Below are positions 6,430-13,463 of a stretch of 19,449 nt of DNA, in pieces. The notes beneath the pieces are model-generated. The model searched no databases and had not been told where the DNA came from. It saw only the letters and a program-made list of their open reading frames with translations. The stretch comes from DAOPKN01 sp035391225. Lineage in GTDB: Bacteria; Thermotogota; Thermotogae; MWEM01. Within the stretch, counting starts at the first letter, position 1. Each line of letters starts with the position of its first letter. Where the stretch lies: contig DAOPKN010000040.1 in the NCBI GenBank assembly GCA_035391225.1, forward strand, positions 1-19,449. Direction: 5' to 3'. Position numbers and translations under genes: made by a program.

Positions 6430-8163
6430 ATGAGCAAATGCGGCCTTGTTTCCTTGTACTTCTTGCTGTTCCTGTCCGTGCTTTTTGCCCAACCCATAGC
6501 GATGCCTCTCCTGGTAAACGGTGAAGAACGCGAACCCCTTCGCATCATCCAGGAGGGCCCACACATCTTGGTGGACCAACAAGCCCTTTGCCTTGCCATT
6601 GAAGCCCAAAGCTGGAGCAACCCCTCTACCGGAGGGATAACAACGCAAAGGAACAACCGCTTTTCGGTTGTCTTTCCGGCAAAGGACTTCGGCATGCTTG
6701 ACGGAAAGATGCTGGCGCTTGACGTTCCTTCCCGCTGGGAGGACGGCGCCTATTTCAGTTCCCTGGCTTTCCTTGCCACGGTTTTCGAGTTGCAGTGGAC
6801 GTTGACGGGCGATGCGTTGCACCTCACGGTACCACCGCTTCGCGAACCGGTGTATTCCCCTCGTGTCCAACTTCTCTTGCAGCTGCTGGACCAAGGGGGA
6901 TTCGTGGTGCAATCCGGAAAAATCGTGCAAGCTTTCCCCCTGGAGTACCTGGCTTCGCGCTACGCGCCGGATGCAAACGGAAACAACGCCCAAAACCCCT
7001 ACCTGGTCTTCCTGGTTCCCCCCGCGCCCGGGCAGGCATTCTCCAACAATTACCCTTTTTCCTACCGGCTTCGCGAGGATGAAGTGCTCCTGCTGGTGGG
7101 AACAACCCCGCCAGCCTGCGCGTACTTCAGCTATCGAAGCTACCTGCTCAACCGATGCGTGGACGAAAAGGGAAACCGCCAAAAAGTCTTTGCCAGTCTC
7201 GGAGACACGGTGAACATCCAGGATTTCCAAAACATCCCCTTTTCCACCTCTCCCTTCGAGAAACCCGTGGTGGTCATTTCCGCAGCGGATCGCTTCGTTG
7301 CCGAAAGCGTACGCCAAACCCTTTTGTGCGCAGGTTTTCCCCCGGATTATATCTTCCAAGACATCATCCCCTCGGAAATCGTGCGCATGGGATTGGAGCC
7401 GCAGCACGACGAGCTCATCTTCCTCCAGCGCCAAGCCATCTTCCACGATTCCGCCCAAAAAACCGCCTTCCTGCAAAATCCTCCGGGGCTCGTGTTCCGC
7501 CTTACCCCAACCTGGGAATCGTGCCCGGACCCCTACCCTACCCCTTTGCTGCAACCACGGGGAACGGGGAAAACCGAAATGGCTCTGGCCAACAGCCTTG
7601 ACACACTTCAGCAAAAAATCCTTGAAGCCTATCCCGATTATGTTCCCACCCTCCTGAAAACCACTCTCTGGTTGTGCGACGGTTTTTCCGCCATCCAGAA
7701 CCTGGAAAACGTCATCGGGGAAGTCCGCGACACCTTGTACCTGCGCAGCGAACCCTTTTCCCTGCCAGCCTCCGGAGACGCTTTCTTGGTGGTGTTCGGC
7801 GTGAACCACCCCGCCACCGGAAAAGCAACCTACTCCAACTTCAGCATCTACAGCTGGCAGTTCCTAAACGGACTGGGAGGAATCAGTAACGCGCACTACT
7901 CCGGAACCGCGGAGCAATGGCTGGAAGACGATCCCCTTTCCCCCTACCTTTACGTCTGGAAAGTCTCCCGGAACGCGGGCGAAAGCGAAAATTGCCTCGT
8001 GGTACCCCCGGACGCCATTCCCTACGGTATCCCTGACAACCACCCCGCATTCATCGGCTTTCGCTCGTACCTGGAACCGGAAACGGGTGTTGGACCATCC
8101 ATGGAAGAGATCCTTCTCCCCCGGGTACTCTATTTCCACCGTCCAACTTCGCCGGAAGATTGA
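6430..8163 (+). CDS. Large secreted protein of unknown function with copper-amine-oxidase-N-like region
   Basis: A 577-aa protein with an N-terminal signal peptide (about 1-24: Lys3, then a hydrophobic core YFLLFLSVLFA). Residues about 35-135 resemble the paired beta-rich copper-amine-oxidase N-terminal repeat found in many exported proteins of anaerobes: two units, each ending in a hydrophobic-Trp-strand pattern (AIEAQSWS; VFELQWTL). The larger remainder (about 140-570) has the striking stretches PYLVFLVPPAPGQAF (190-204) and PPACAYFSYRSYLL (227-240) and several cysteines, and reads as a globular domain; I recognise no catalytic motif. The ATG at 6430 follows AAAGGGG with 9-nt spacing. It ends with TGA overlapping the -35 of the kinase promoter. 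It may be periplasmic or surface-bound; function unknown. Confidence 0.85.
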   Translation: MSKCGLVSLYFLLFLSVLFAQPIAMPLLVNGEEREPLRIIQEGPHILVDQQALCLAIEAQSWSNPSTGGITTQRNNRFSVVFPAKDFGMLDGKMLALDVPSRWEDGAYFSSLAFLATVFELQWTLTGDALHLTVPPLREPVYSPRVQLLLQLLDQGGFVVQSGKIVQAFPLEYLASRYAPDANGNNAQNPYLVFLVPPAPGQAFSNNYPFSYRLREDEVLLLVGTTPPACAYFSYRSYLLNRCVDEKGNRQKVFASLGDTVNIQDFQNIPFSTSPFEKPVVVISAADRFVAESVRQTLLCAGFPPDYIFQDIIPSEIVRMGLEPQHDELIFLQRQAIFHDSAQKTAFLQNPPGLVFRLTPTWESCPDPYPTPLLQPRGTGKTEMALANSLDTLQQKILEAYPDYVPTLLKTTLWLCDGFSAIQNLENVIGEVRDTLYLRSEPFSLPASGDAFLVVFGVNHPATGKATYSNFSIYSWQFLNGLGGISNAHYSGTAEQWLEDDPLSPYLYVWKVSRNAGESENCLVVPPDAIPYGIPDNHPAFIGFRSYLEPETGVGPSMEEILLPRVLYFHRPTSPED

Positions 8164-8188
8164 CAAACCCGGCCGGTTCCTTTAGAAT
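8160..8188 (+). promoter_or_regulatory. Sigma-70-type promoter of the hybrid kinase gene
   Basis: TTGACA (8160-8165) and TAGAAT (8183-8188) are separated by 17 nt. The -35 includes the TGA stop of the upstream gene. The spacer contains the palindrome CCGGCCGG. Predicted transcription start is near 8195, giving a leader of about 27 nt with SD GAGGTG 7 nt before the TTG start. Confidence 0.78.
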
Positions 8189-8221
8189 AGTTTAGAGACA
8201 ACAAAAGCGAGGTGCCGGCCG

Positions 8222-10978
8222 TTGATTTCCCCATTCGACACGAACGAACCCACCCCGCCTGCCCCGGTGGAAGGTGTGATATTGATAGAACTACTGCGTG
8301 GCCCGTCGGGCGAGGTGGTTGATTTTTTATGCAAGGGTGTCAGCCCCGAAGCCGAAAAGCTCATGGGCCTTTCCACCCCCAATTGGCTGGGGAACACCGC
8401 CAGTTCGCTATTTCCCGATTCTTTCCCCACGGTGCTTTCCAGGGTGCAAAGCTGCCAGAAGCCGGAAAACCCGGAATCCTTTCCCTTCCCAACAAGCGGA
8501 GAAAAGCGGGTGCTGGCGCGTGTATTTGCGCTTGGAGAAGACCGTTGCGCGCTGCTCCTTCGATACCAACCCGCAACGGTCTCCCCGCTGGAATTCCACC
8601 CTCTTTCCAACGACCGGTTGAACCTGATCTTCTCGAGCATTCGCTCCGTCACGTACTCCTACCTCTGGCAACCCGCTCCCAAGATCACCTTCATCAGCGA
8701 GAACATCAAGGAAGTCCTCGGGTTCCAACCCCGGGACTTCATGGAAAGCATGGAGTTTTGGCGAAAGCAAGTACACCCCGATGATATCCCACAGCTGATC
8801 CAGGCCCGCAAGGAAATCGTGCAGAACGGAAAGGCCACGCTTGAGTACCGTTTCAAAGATTTGGAAGGCAACTACCATCACGTGCACGACGAACAGAAGA
8901 TGGTGGACCATCCCGACGGCACGCGCGAGGTCGTGGGTTCCTGGTACGACGTGAGCGAGCGCAAGCAAAGGGAAGACCAGTTGCAGCAAGAGATGGAAAA
9001 AGCGCACCTGATGGCCCTTGAAGCGGAAGCGGCGAACAAGGCGAAAAGTGGTTTCTTGGCGAACATGAGCCACGAAATCCGCACCCCCCTCAACGGCATC
9101 ATCGGCTTTTCCGACCTCCTGCTCACCACTTCGACCAGCCCCTCGCAGCAGGAATACCTCAAGAACATCCTCAACTCCGCCTACGGCTTGTTGGACATCA
9201 TCAACGACATCCTGGATTTCTCCAAGATCGAAGCCGGGAAATTGCAACTGGAGAACGAACCTTTCGCGCTGGCCAAGGTAATTGAGAAGGCCGCGGACAT
9301 CGTGAAATACAACGCCCACCGCAAGAACCTCGAGTTGCTCGTGCGCATCGATCCCGAGCTCCCCCTTCACACGGTGGGAGACGAAGTACGGCTGCGCCAG
9401 GTACTGGTCAACCTGTTGGGAAACGCGGTGAAGTTTACCGAAAGGGGAGAAATCGCTCTTTCCGCCAGCTTCCTCCCACCGGTACGCCAAGGCATTGGCC
9501 CCGGGAAAGTGCACTTTTCGCTTCGCGACACGGGAATCGGCATCCCGCGCGAAAAATGGGACAAGATCTTCGAAGGTTTCTCGCAGCAAGATAGCTCTAC
9601 CACCCGCAAGTTCGGGGGCACCGGTCTGGGCCTTTCCATCTCCCGCTCGCTGGTACGGGCGATGGGCGGGGAAATCCACCTCCAAAGCCAAGAGGGTAAG
9701 GGAAGCGAATTTTCCTTCGACCTTCCACTGGTGGAAACCCCACAGCCCGAACCACCGCAACGGCTCGCACTTGGGCGTGTGTTGGTCGTCGACGACCATA
9801 CCCAAGCCGGAGAAATCCTCGTGGAAATGGCGCACTCCATGGGAGCCGCGGTGCAACGTGAGGAAGACGGGATTTCGGCGTTGAAGAGAATCCAGCAGAG
9901 TGTTCAATCGGAAACCCCCTTCAACCTTCTTTTGCTGGACCAGCAAATGCCCTTCATGGATGGACTGATGGTTGCCGAACAGCTTCGCGAAAACCTGAAT
10001 ATGTCGCGGGACGTCCTTCCCATCGTCCTGCTCTACAACGCCTCACACCTTCCCAACATGATGGAACGCTGCCAGGAACTGCAAATCGACCACACGTTGT
10101 CGAAACCGGTGAAACGCGAAGACCTTTTCCAGGTTCTGCAGCAACTCGCTCCCGAGCCTTCGCTTCCGGAGGAGGAAGAGGCGGAGAATTGGGGCATGGA
10201 CGAACCGGAAAATGGTATCCGCTGGGAGGGAGACGGAGTAAGCCAGGCGGAGCTCGAAAGCGTCCCCTCTTCCGCTCCATTACTGCACGTGCTTATCGCG
10301 GAAGACAACCCCATCAACATGATCCTCTTCCAATCCATGTTGCAAAAGATGGGGACATTTTCCGTCACACCCGCCACAGACGGCAAGCAAGCACTGGAAA
10401 AGTTCCAGGAAAACCCCCCCGATATCGTTTTGCTCGACGTGCAAATGCCCGAGCTGAACGGTTACCAGGTTGCGCAAAGAATCCGGCAATGGGAAAAGGA
10501 AGAAGGAACCAACAAAAGGATACCGATCATCGCGTTGACCGCGGGAGCGGTGAAAGGAGACCGGGAAAAGTGCTTGCAAGCGGGAATGGACGATTACCTC
10601 GCCAAGCCGGTGAGTTTTTCGGGTTTCCAGGCGGCGCTGCAAAGATACCACCCAGGGAGCAAGTTGGATTCTGCAATCCGCCAATTCTGTGAAAAAAACC
10701 ATTACCCGTGGGAGGAAGCCCAGGAACTGTTCGTGGAGTTTTTCTCTTACCTTCCCGTGCAAATCGAACAACTCCAAGAAGCCTTGCTAACCCAAAACTG
10801 GAAAAGCCTCCTGGCCGTGGCACATTCCCTAAAGGGTACCTCCGCTGCGTTGTTCCTCGAGGATTTTGCCAACCTGGCACGGCAAATGGAGGACGACGCA
10901 CGCAAGGAAGAACGCGCGCTGTGCACGCAGCACGTCAAAGACATCGAACGCGCGAAGATGGAGTTCCTGGGTCAGTGA
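8222..10978 (+). CDS. Cytoplasmic PAS hybrid sensor histidine kinase with two receivers and HPt
   Basis: A 918-aa phosphorelay protein with no membrane segment, so probably a cytosolic sensor. Domains: a possible degenerate PAS (about 15-125); PAS/PAC (about 140-250, with SENIKEVLGF and VHPDDIPQL); coiled linker; HisKA with phospho-accepting His284 in SHEIRTPLNG; HATPase with N-box NLLGNAVKF (397-405), DTGIGIP (436-442) and GGTGLGLSIS (465-474); receiver 1 with Asp573; receiver 2 with Asp739 in LLDVQMPELNGY; and HPt with His868 in AHSLKGTSAAL. In receiver 1 the switch Thr/Ser position is Tyr605 (PIVLLYN), although the acidic pair and Lys628 remain, so it may be a modified receiver. The start is TTG at 8222 behind GAGGTG. 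It has its own promoter; no cognate response regulator is visible. Confidence 0.95.
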   Translation: MISPFDTNEPTPPAPVEGVILIELLRGPSGEVVDFLCKGVSPEAEKLMGLSTPNWLGNTASSLFPDSFPTVLSRVQSCQKPENPESFPFPTSGEKRVLARVFALGEDRCALLLRYQPATVSPLEFHPLSNDRLNLIFSSIRSVTYSYLWQPAPKITFISENIKEVLGFQPRDFMESMEFWRKQVHPDDIPQLIQARKEIVQNGKATLEYRFKDLEGNYHHVHDEQKMVDHPDGTREVVGSWYDVSERKQREDQLQQEMEKAHLMALEAEAANKAKSGFLANMSHEIRTPLNGIIGFSDLLLTTSTSPSQQEYLKNILNSAYGLLDIINDILDFSKIEAGKLQLENEPFALAKVIEKAADIVKYNAHRKNLELLVRIDPELPLHTVGDEVRLRQVLVNLLGNAVKFTERGEIALSASFLPPVRQGIGPGKVHFSLRDTGIGIPREKWDKIFEGFSQQDSSTTRKFGGTGLGLSISRSLVRAMGGEIHLQSQEGKGSEFSFDLPLVETPQPEPPQRLALGRVLVVDDHTQAGEILVEMAHSMGAAVQREEDGISALKRIQQSVQSETPFNLLLLDQQMPFMDGLMVAEQLRENLNMSRDVLPIVLLYNASHLPNMMERCQELQIDHTLSKPVKREDLFQVLQQLAPEPSLPEEEEAENWGMDEPENGIRWEGDGVSQAELESVPSSAPLLHVLIAEDNPINMILFQSMLQKMGTFSVTPATDGKQALEKFQENPPDIVLLDVQMPELNGYQVAQRIRQWEKEEGTNKRIPIIALTAGAVKGDREKCLQAGMDDYLAKPVSFSGFQAALQRYHPGSKLDSAIRQFCEKNHYPWEEAQELFVEFFSYLPVQIEQLQEALLTQNWKSLLAVAHSLKGTSAALFLEDFANLARQMEDDARKEERALCTQHVKDIERAKMEFLGQ

Positions 10979-11841
10979 AATTCTTCTCCCACTTCCCCCA
11001 TCATGGTGTACCCCTCTTTTTCGTTGGAGTATATATCCCGGATGTTCTTGAGCCCTTCCATCTTCCGATCCAATACCAGCATACTGATGAGAACCTGGCT
11101 CAGGGCCATGGGAGGCACCCAGGAATTTTGGAACAGCAACGAATGGTTCGCGCACACAAGTAGGGCATCCGCCTGCGCGGCAAAGGGACACTCCTTGGAA
11201 TCCGAAAACAGCAGGAGGTCACCACCACGCTCTTTCACGAAACGCGAAAGGAAGTACGACTCCTTGGAGTACGGGGGAAAGGCGAACAGGATCATGGATT
11301 GCTGGGGTTGGAACTCGGTAAGATCCGCGATGAAATCGGATATGGACCCGGAAATGATGGTTACGGGTTGGCTGATGACGTTTTTCAGCCCGTATCGCAT
11401 CATCTGGGCGAGCTGGCGGCTCACACCGAAACCCGCCACGAATACCCGCGTGCATTTCTTCACCAACTCAAGGAAAGAAAGCACGGAAGCCATATCCACG
11501 TCTTCCAAAGTTTTGCGCAGGTTTTGCACTTCGTTTTCGAACAGCAGCTGCATCTGCTTGTTCCGCGAAAAAGAACCCAACTCGCTCCCCACGATCTTCC
11601 TCATGGGCTCGAAAGACAGTCCACGCGAATCTTGCAGCCACTTCTGCAACTCCTCGAAACCAGGGTACCCCATTTTCTGCGAAAAGGACTCGAAAACCTC
11701 CCCGGGAAGGTGCAGTTTCCCCTCCAAAACCTCACGCGGCAAGATGGAAAAATCTGCCGTATTCTTCCGTAAGAAATCGGCTACCCGTCCCTCATCGGGG
11801 GAAAAGCTATTCATCTTTTGATTCAATTGTTTCCAAATCAT
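10972..11841 (-). CDS. RpiR-family (HTH + SIS) regulator
   Basis: A 289-aa protein with an N-terminal RpiR-like helix-turn-helix region (about 12-75; SPDEGRVADFL, then SQKMGYPGFEELQKWL) and a SIS phosphosugar-binding domain (about 120-260; VFVAGFGVSRQLA, ILFAFPPYSKES, LLLFSDSKECP). RpiR proteins usually sense sugar phosphates and control sugar genes. Here the recognition-helix part (LHLPGEVFESFSQKMGY) has Ser where most members have Arg just before the F-x-K-x-hG block, so its target sequence is probably unusual. The ATG at 11841 follows AAGGGGAG. No sugar operon is in view. It is divergent from the five-gene unit at 12068 and could regulate that unit or itself. Its stop overlaps the kinase gene tail-to-tail. 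Confidence 0.88.
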   Translation of the reverse strand: MIWKQLNQKMNSFSPDEGRVADFLRKNTADFSILPREVLEGKLHLPGEVFESFSQKMGYPGFEELQKWLQDSRGLSFEPMRKIVGSELGSFSRNKQMQLLFENEVQNLRKTLEDVDMASVLSFLELVKKCTRVFVAGFGVSRQLAQMMRYGLKNVISQPVTIISGSISDFIADLTEFQPQQSMILFAFPPYSKESYFLSRFVKERGGDLLLFSDSKECPFAAQADALLVCANHSLLFQNSWVPPMALSQVLISMLVLDRKMEGLKNIRDIYSNEKEGYTMMGEVGEEFH

Positions 11842-11864
11842 ACCGTTCTCCCCTTATATTTTTG

Positions 11865-11894
11865 ATCGTATCATATCCCAGATGAAAAAGTCAA
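11865..11894 (-). promoter_or_regulatory. Candidate promoter of the RpiR-family gene
   Basis: On the minus strand TTGACT (11894-11889) and TACGAT (11870-11865) are 18 nt apart, about 23 nt upstream of the ATG. An alternative -10 (TATGAT, 11875-11870) has worse spacing. Confidence 0.45.
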
Positions 11895-11904
11895 GAAAAA
11901 ACGA

Positions 11905-11925
11905 GAAATTGAAAAATCAAATTTC
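11905..11925. repeat. Imperfect inverted repeat in the divergent promoter region
   Basis: GAAATTGA and TCAAATTTC flank AAAA; the arms match with one bulged base. It lies just upstream of the RpiR -35 and abuts a second inverted repeat. It is AT-rich, so chance is possible. Confidence 0.3.
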
Positions 11926-11942
11926 TTTCACTACTGTGAAAG
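11925..11942. promoter_or_regulatory. Candidate operator: perfect 7-bp inverted repeat
   Basis: CTTTCAC-TACT-GTGAAAG has perfect 7-bp arms around a 4-nt centre. It sits between the two divergent promoters, upstream of the RpiR -35 and about 80 nt upstream of the 12027 -10. No T-run follows, so an operator is likelier than a terminator. The RpiR-family protein encoded next to it is a natural candidate ligand. Confidence 0.45.
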
Positions 11943-12023
11943 TGCCCGTCCTTTTTTGCTCCCAATTTTAACCGTTCTCCAGCGCTTCGTTCAAACCAAT
12001 TTCTCCATTTCTTCAAGCCATCG

Positions 12024-12032
12024 TGGTATACT
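12024..12032 (+). promoter_or_regulatory. Extended -10 promoter of the five-gene chemosensory unit
   Basis: TGGTATACT is an extended -10 (TGn-TATACT). The -35 about 17 nt upstream (TCCATT) is weak, as is usual for extended -10 promoters. Predicted start near 12039 gives a leader of about 30 nt before the GTG start. Confidence 0.55.
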
Positions 12033-12067
12033 TTAACGTTCCCAACTCTCGCTGGAGGGGGTTTTTC

Positions 12068-13183
12068 GTGCTGTATTGCAACTGGGCGGCAACCACACCT
12101 TTTCCACTCGTTTCCGGGGGTTCCCTCGGTGCTATTCACGTCCGAACAGGGGACGAAAACCAATCCTTTACCGGCACCCGTGAAAAGATCGCACGATTTT
12201 TCCATTTCCACGACCCGCGAAGGGTGATTTTTGGCTTCGGGGTCACCGACCTGCTGAACAAGCTACTGTGGGGCTCGCGCAAGTACTTCGGCGCATGCAT
12301 TCTCACCACCCCCCTGGAACACAACTCCGTGCTACGCCCCCTGTACTATATCACAAAGAAGGGAAAGCCCCGCCGCGAACTCGTGCGCCTCACGCCAGAG
12401 GGCAAAATCGACCTGCAGGATTTCTCCCAAAAAATCCGGCAAGATGTGGGATTGGTGGTTGTCAACCACGCCTCCAACGTGACCGGCATCCTCCAACCGG
12501 TAGAACAGGTCGTGCAGCTTGCCCACGAGGTTGGGGCAAAAGTAATCCTGGACTGCGCCCAAACCGCGGGGCGCATGGATATTGCTTGCGATTCCATCGG
12601 AGCAGACGCCTTCGTCTTTTCCTCCCACAAAGCGTTGATGGGTTTCAGTGGATTGGGATTCGCCTGCCTCGCGGAAGGTTTCGAACCCGATCCCGTTTTT
12701 TCCGGGGGCACGGGAGCATACTCCGCGAAAAAAGAACAACCCGAACAGCTTCCCTTTCGCTTGGAAAGCGGAACCCCCAATTACCTTGCCATCGGGGCCC
12801 TGGACGAAACGCTCGACCGCATGCAACAAATGGACTACCTGGCCCGAAACCAACGATGCAACCACCTGTTCACAAACTTCTCTACCCAGGTCCGATCGCT
12901 TTCCCGCTTTGAAGTGGTGGGACTTCCCACATCCGAACACCTGCCCTACCTCAACCTGCGCTCCCGGGATTTTTCCGTGGAGGAGCTGGGCTTTGTGCTT
13001 TCCAACATCTTCGAAATCCAGGGGCGCCACGGCCTCCACTGTGCCCCCCTGATGCACCAACACCTCGGAAGCTGGCCCCTTGGCACGGTGCGGTTAAGTT
13101 TTGGCATCACGCAAGACGAAGGAGACTTCGAAGACGTCCTCTCGGCGCTGCAGAAGATGGACGGTGGATACCATGCGTTTTGA
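12068..13183 (+). CDS. Cysteine-desulfurase-family class V aminotransferase (PLP)
   Basis: A 371-aa PLP enzyme of the NifS/SufS superfamily, closest in pattern to the family annotated as TIGR01977. Motifs: NWAATTPFP (5-13), TTPLEHNSVLRPL (80-92) with PLP-stacking His85, VVNHASNVTG (131-140), LDCAQTAGR with Asp162 (161-169), SSHK with Schiff-base Lys188 (185-188), and RHGLHCAPLMHQHLG (320-334) with the likely sulfur-accepting Cys325, then GTVRLSFG. It would take sulfur (or selenium) from cysteine (or selenocysteine) as a persulfide. The segment between PFP and TREKIARFF looks shorter than in typical members. The GTG start at 12068 follows GGAGGGGG with 6-nt spacing; an upstream ATG at 12023 would overlap the -10. 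The next gene starts 11 nt before its end. Confidence 0.9.
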   Translation: MLYCNWAATTPFPLVSGGSLGAIHVRTGDENQSFTGTREKIARFFHFHDPRRVIFGFGVTDLLNKLLWGSRKYFGACILTTPLEHNSVLRPLYYITKKGKPRRELVRLTPEGKIDLQDFSQKIRQDVGLVVVNHASNVTGILQPVEQVVQLAHEVGAKVILDCAQTAGRMDIACDSIGADAFVFSSHKALMGFSGLGFACLAEGFEPDPVFSGGTGAYSAKKEQPEQLPFRLESGTPNYLAIGALDETLDRMQQMDYLARNQRCNHLFTNFSTQVRSLSRFEVVGLPTSEHLPYLNLRSRDFSVEELGFVLSNIFEIQGRHGLHCAPLMHQHLGSWPLGTVRLSFGITQDEGDFEDVLSALQKMDGGYHAF

Positions 13184-13451
13184 ACCCCTGCTGAAGGAAG
13201 ATTGCGTGGGAGAGTACCAGGTTTTCGTGTACACGCTGGAAAAAGCCATCACGCAGGCGATGGTAGAGCGCCTTTCCGGGCTCGGAACCCTCCAGGTTTT
13301 CCACGATTTTCCGAAACCCTACTTCCGGTTGCAATCCAACCACATGTTGCTCAAGGGGGTGATCCAAACCCCACGGCTGGATGTGACCTTTTACGATGCC
13401 GCACTGGAGGAAAAAAGCAAGTTGGAAAACATTTTGGCACAAATCCCGTAA
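13173..13451 (+). CDS. 92-aa protein of unknown function coupled to the desulfurase gene
   Basis: A small protein starting at the ATG inside the last codons of the cysteine-desulfurase-family gene (11-nt overlap, SD-like GGTGG), so probably translationally coupled. It alternates short strands and helices (EYQVFVYTLEKAITQAMVE; GVIQTPRLDVTFYD; a Lys/Glu-rich C-terminal helix), suggesting a small alpha/beta fold. It has a single cysteine, Cys11. Position next to the desulfurase makes a sulfur-carrier or adaptor role conceivable. DUF3343 proteins often sit in this position, but I do not see their cysteine motif, so I do not assign that family. Confidence 0.75.
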   Translation: MRFEPLLKEDCVGEYQVFVYTLEKAITQAMVERLSGLGTLQVFHDFPKPYFRLQSNHMLLKGVIQTPRLDVTFYDAALEEKSKLENILAQIP

Positions 13452-13463
13452 GGAGGGAAGAAA

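Noticed and set aside
7561..7578. P-loop-like PRGTGKTE in the secreted protein
   Set aside because: It lacks the full Walker A spacing (GxxxxGK[S/T]) and there is no Walker B; an exported protein is also an unlikely ATPase.
8408..9946. Long minus-strand open frame opposite the hybrid kinase
   Set aside because: It lies over PAS, HisKA, HATPase and receiver motifs of the plus-strand gene and has no features of its own.
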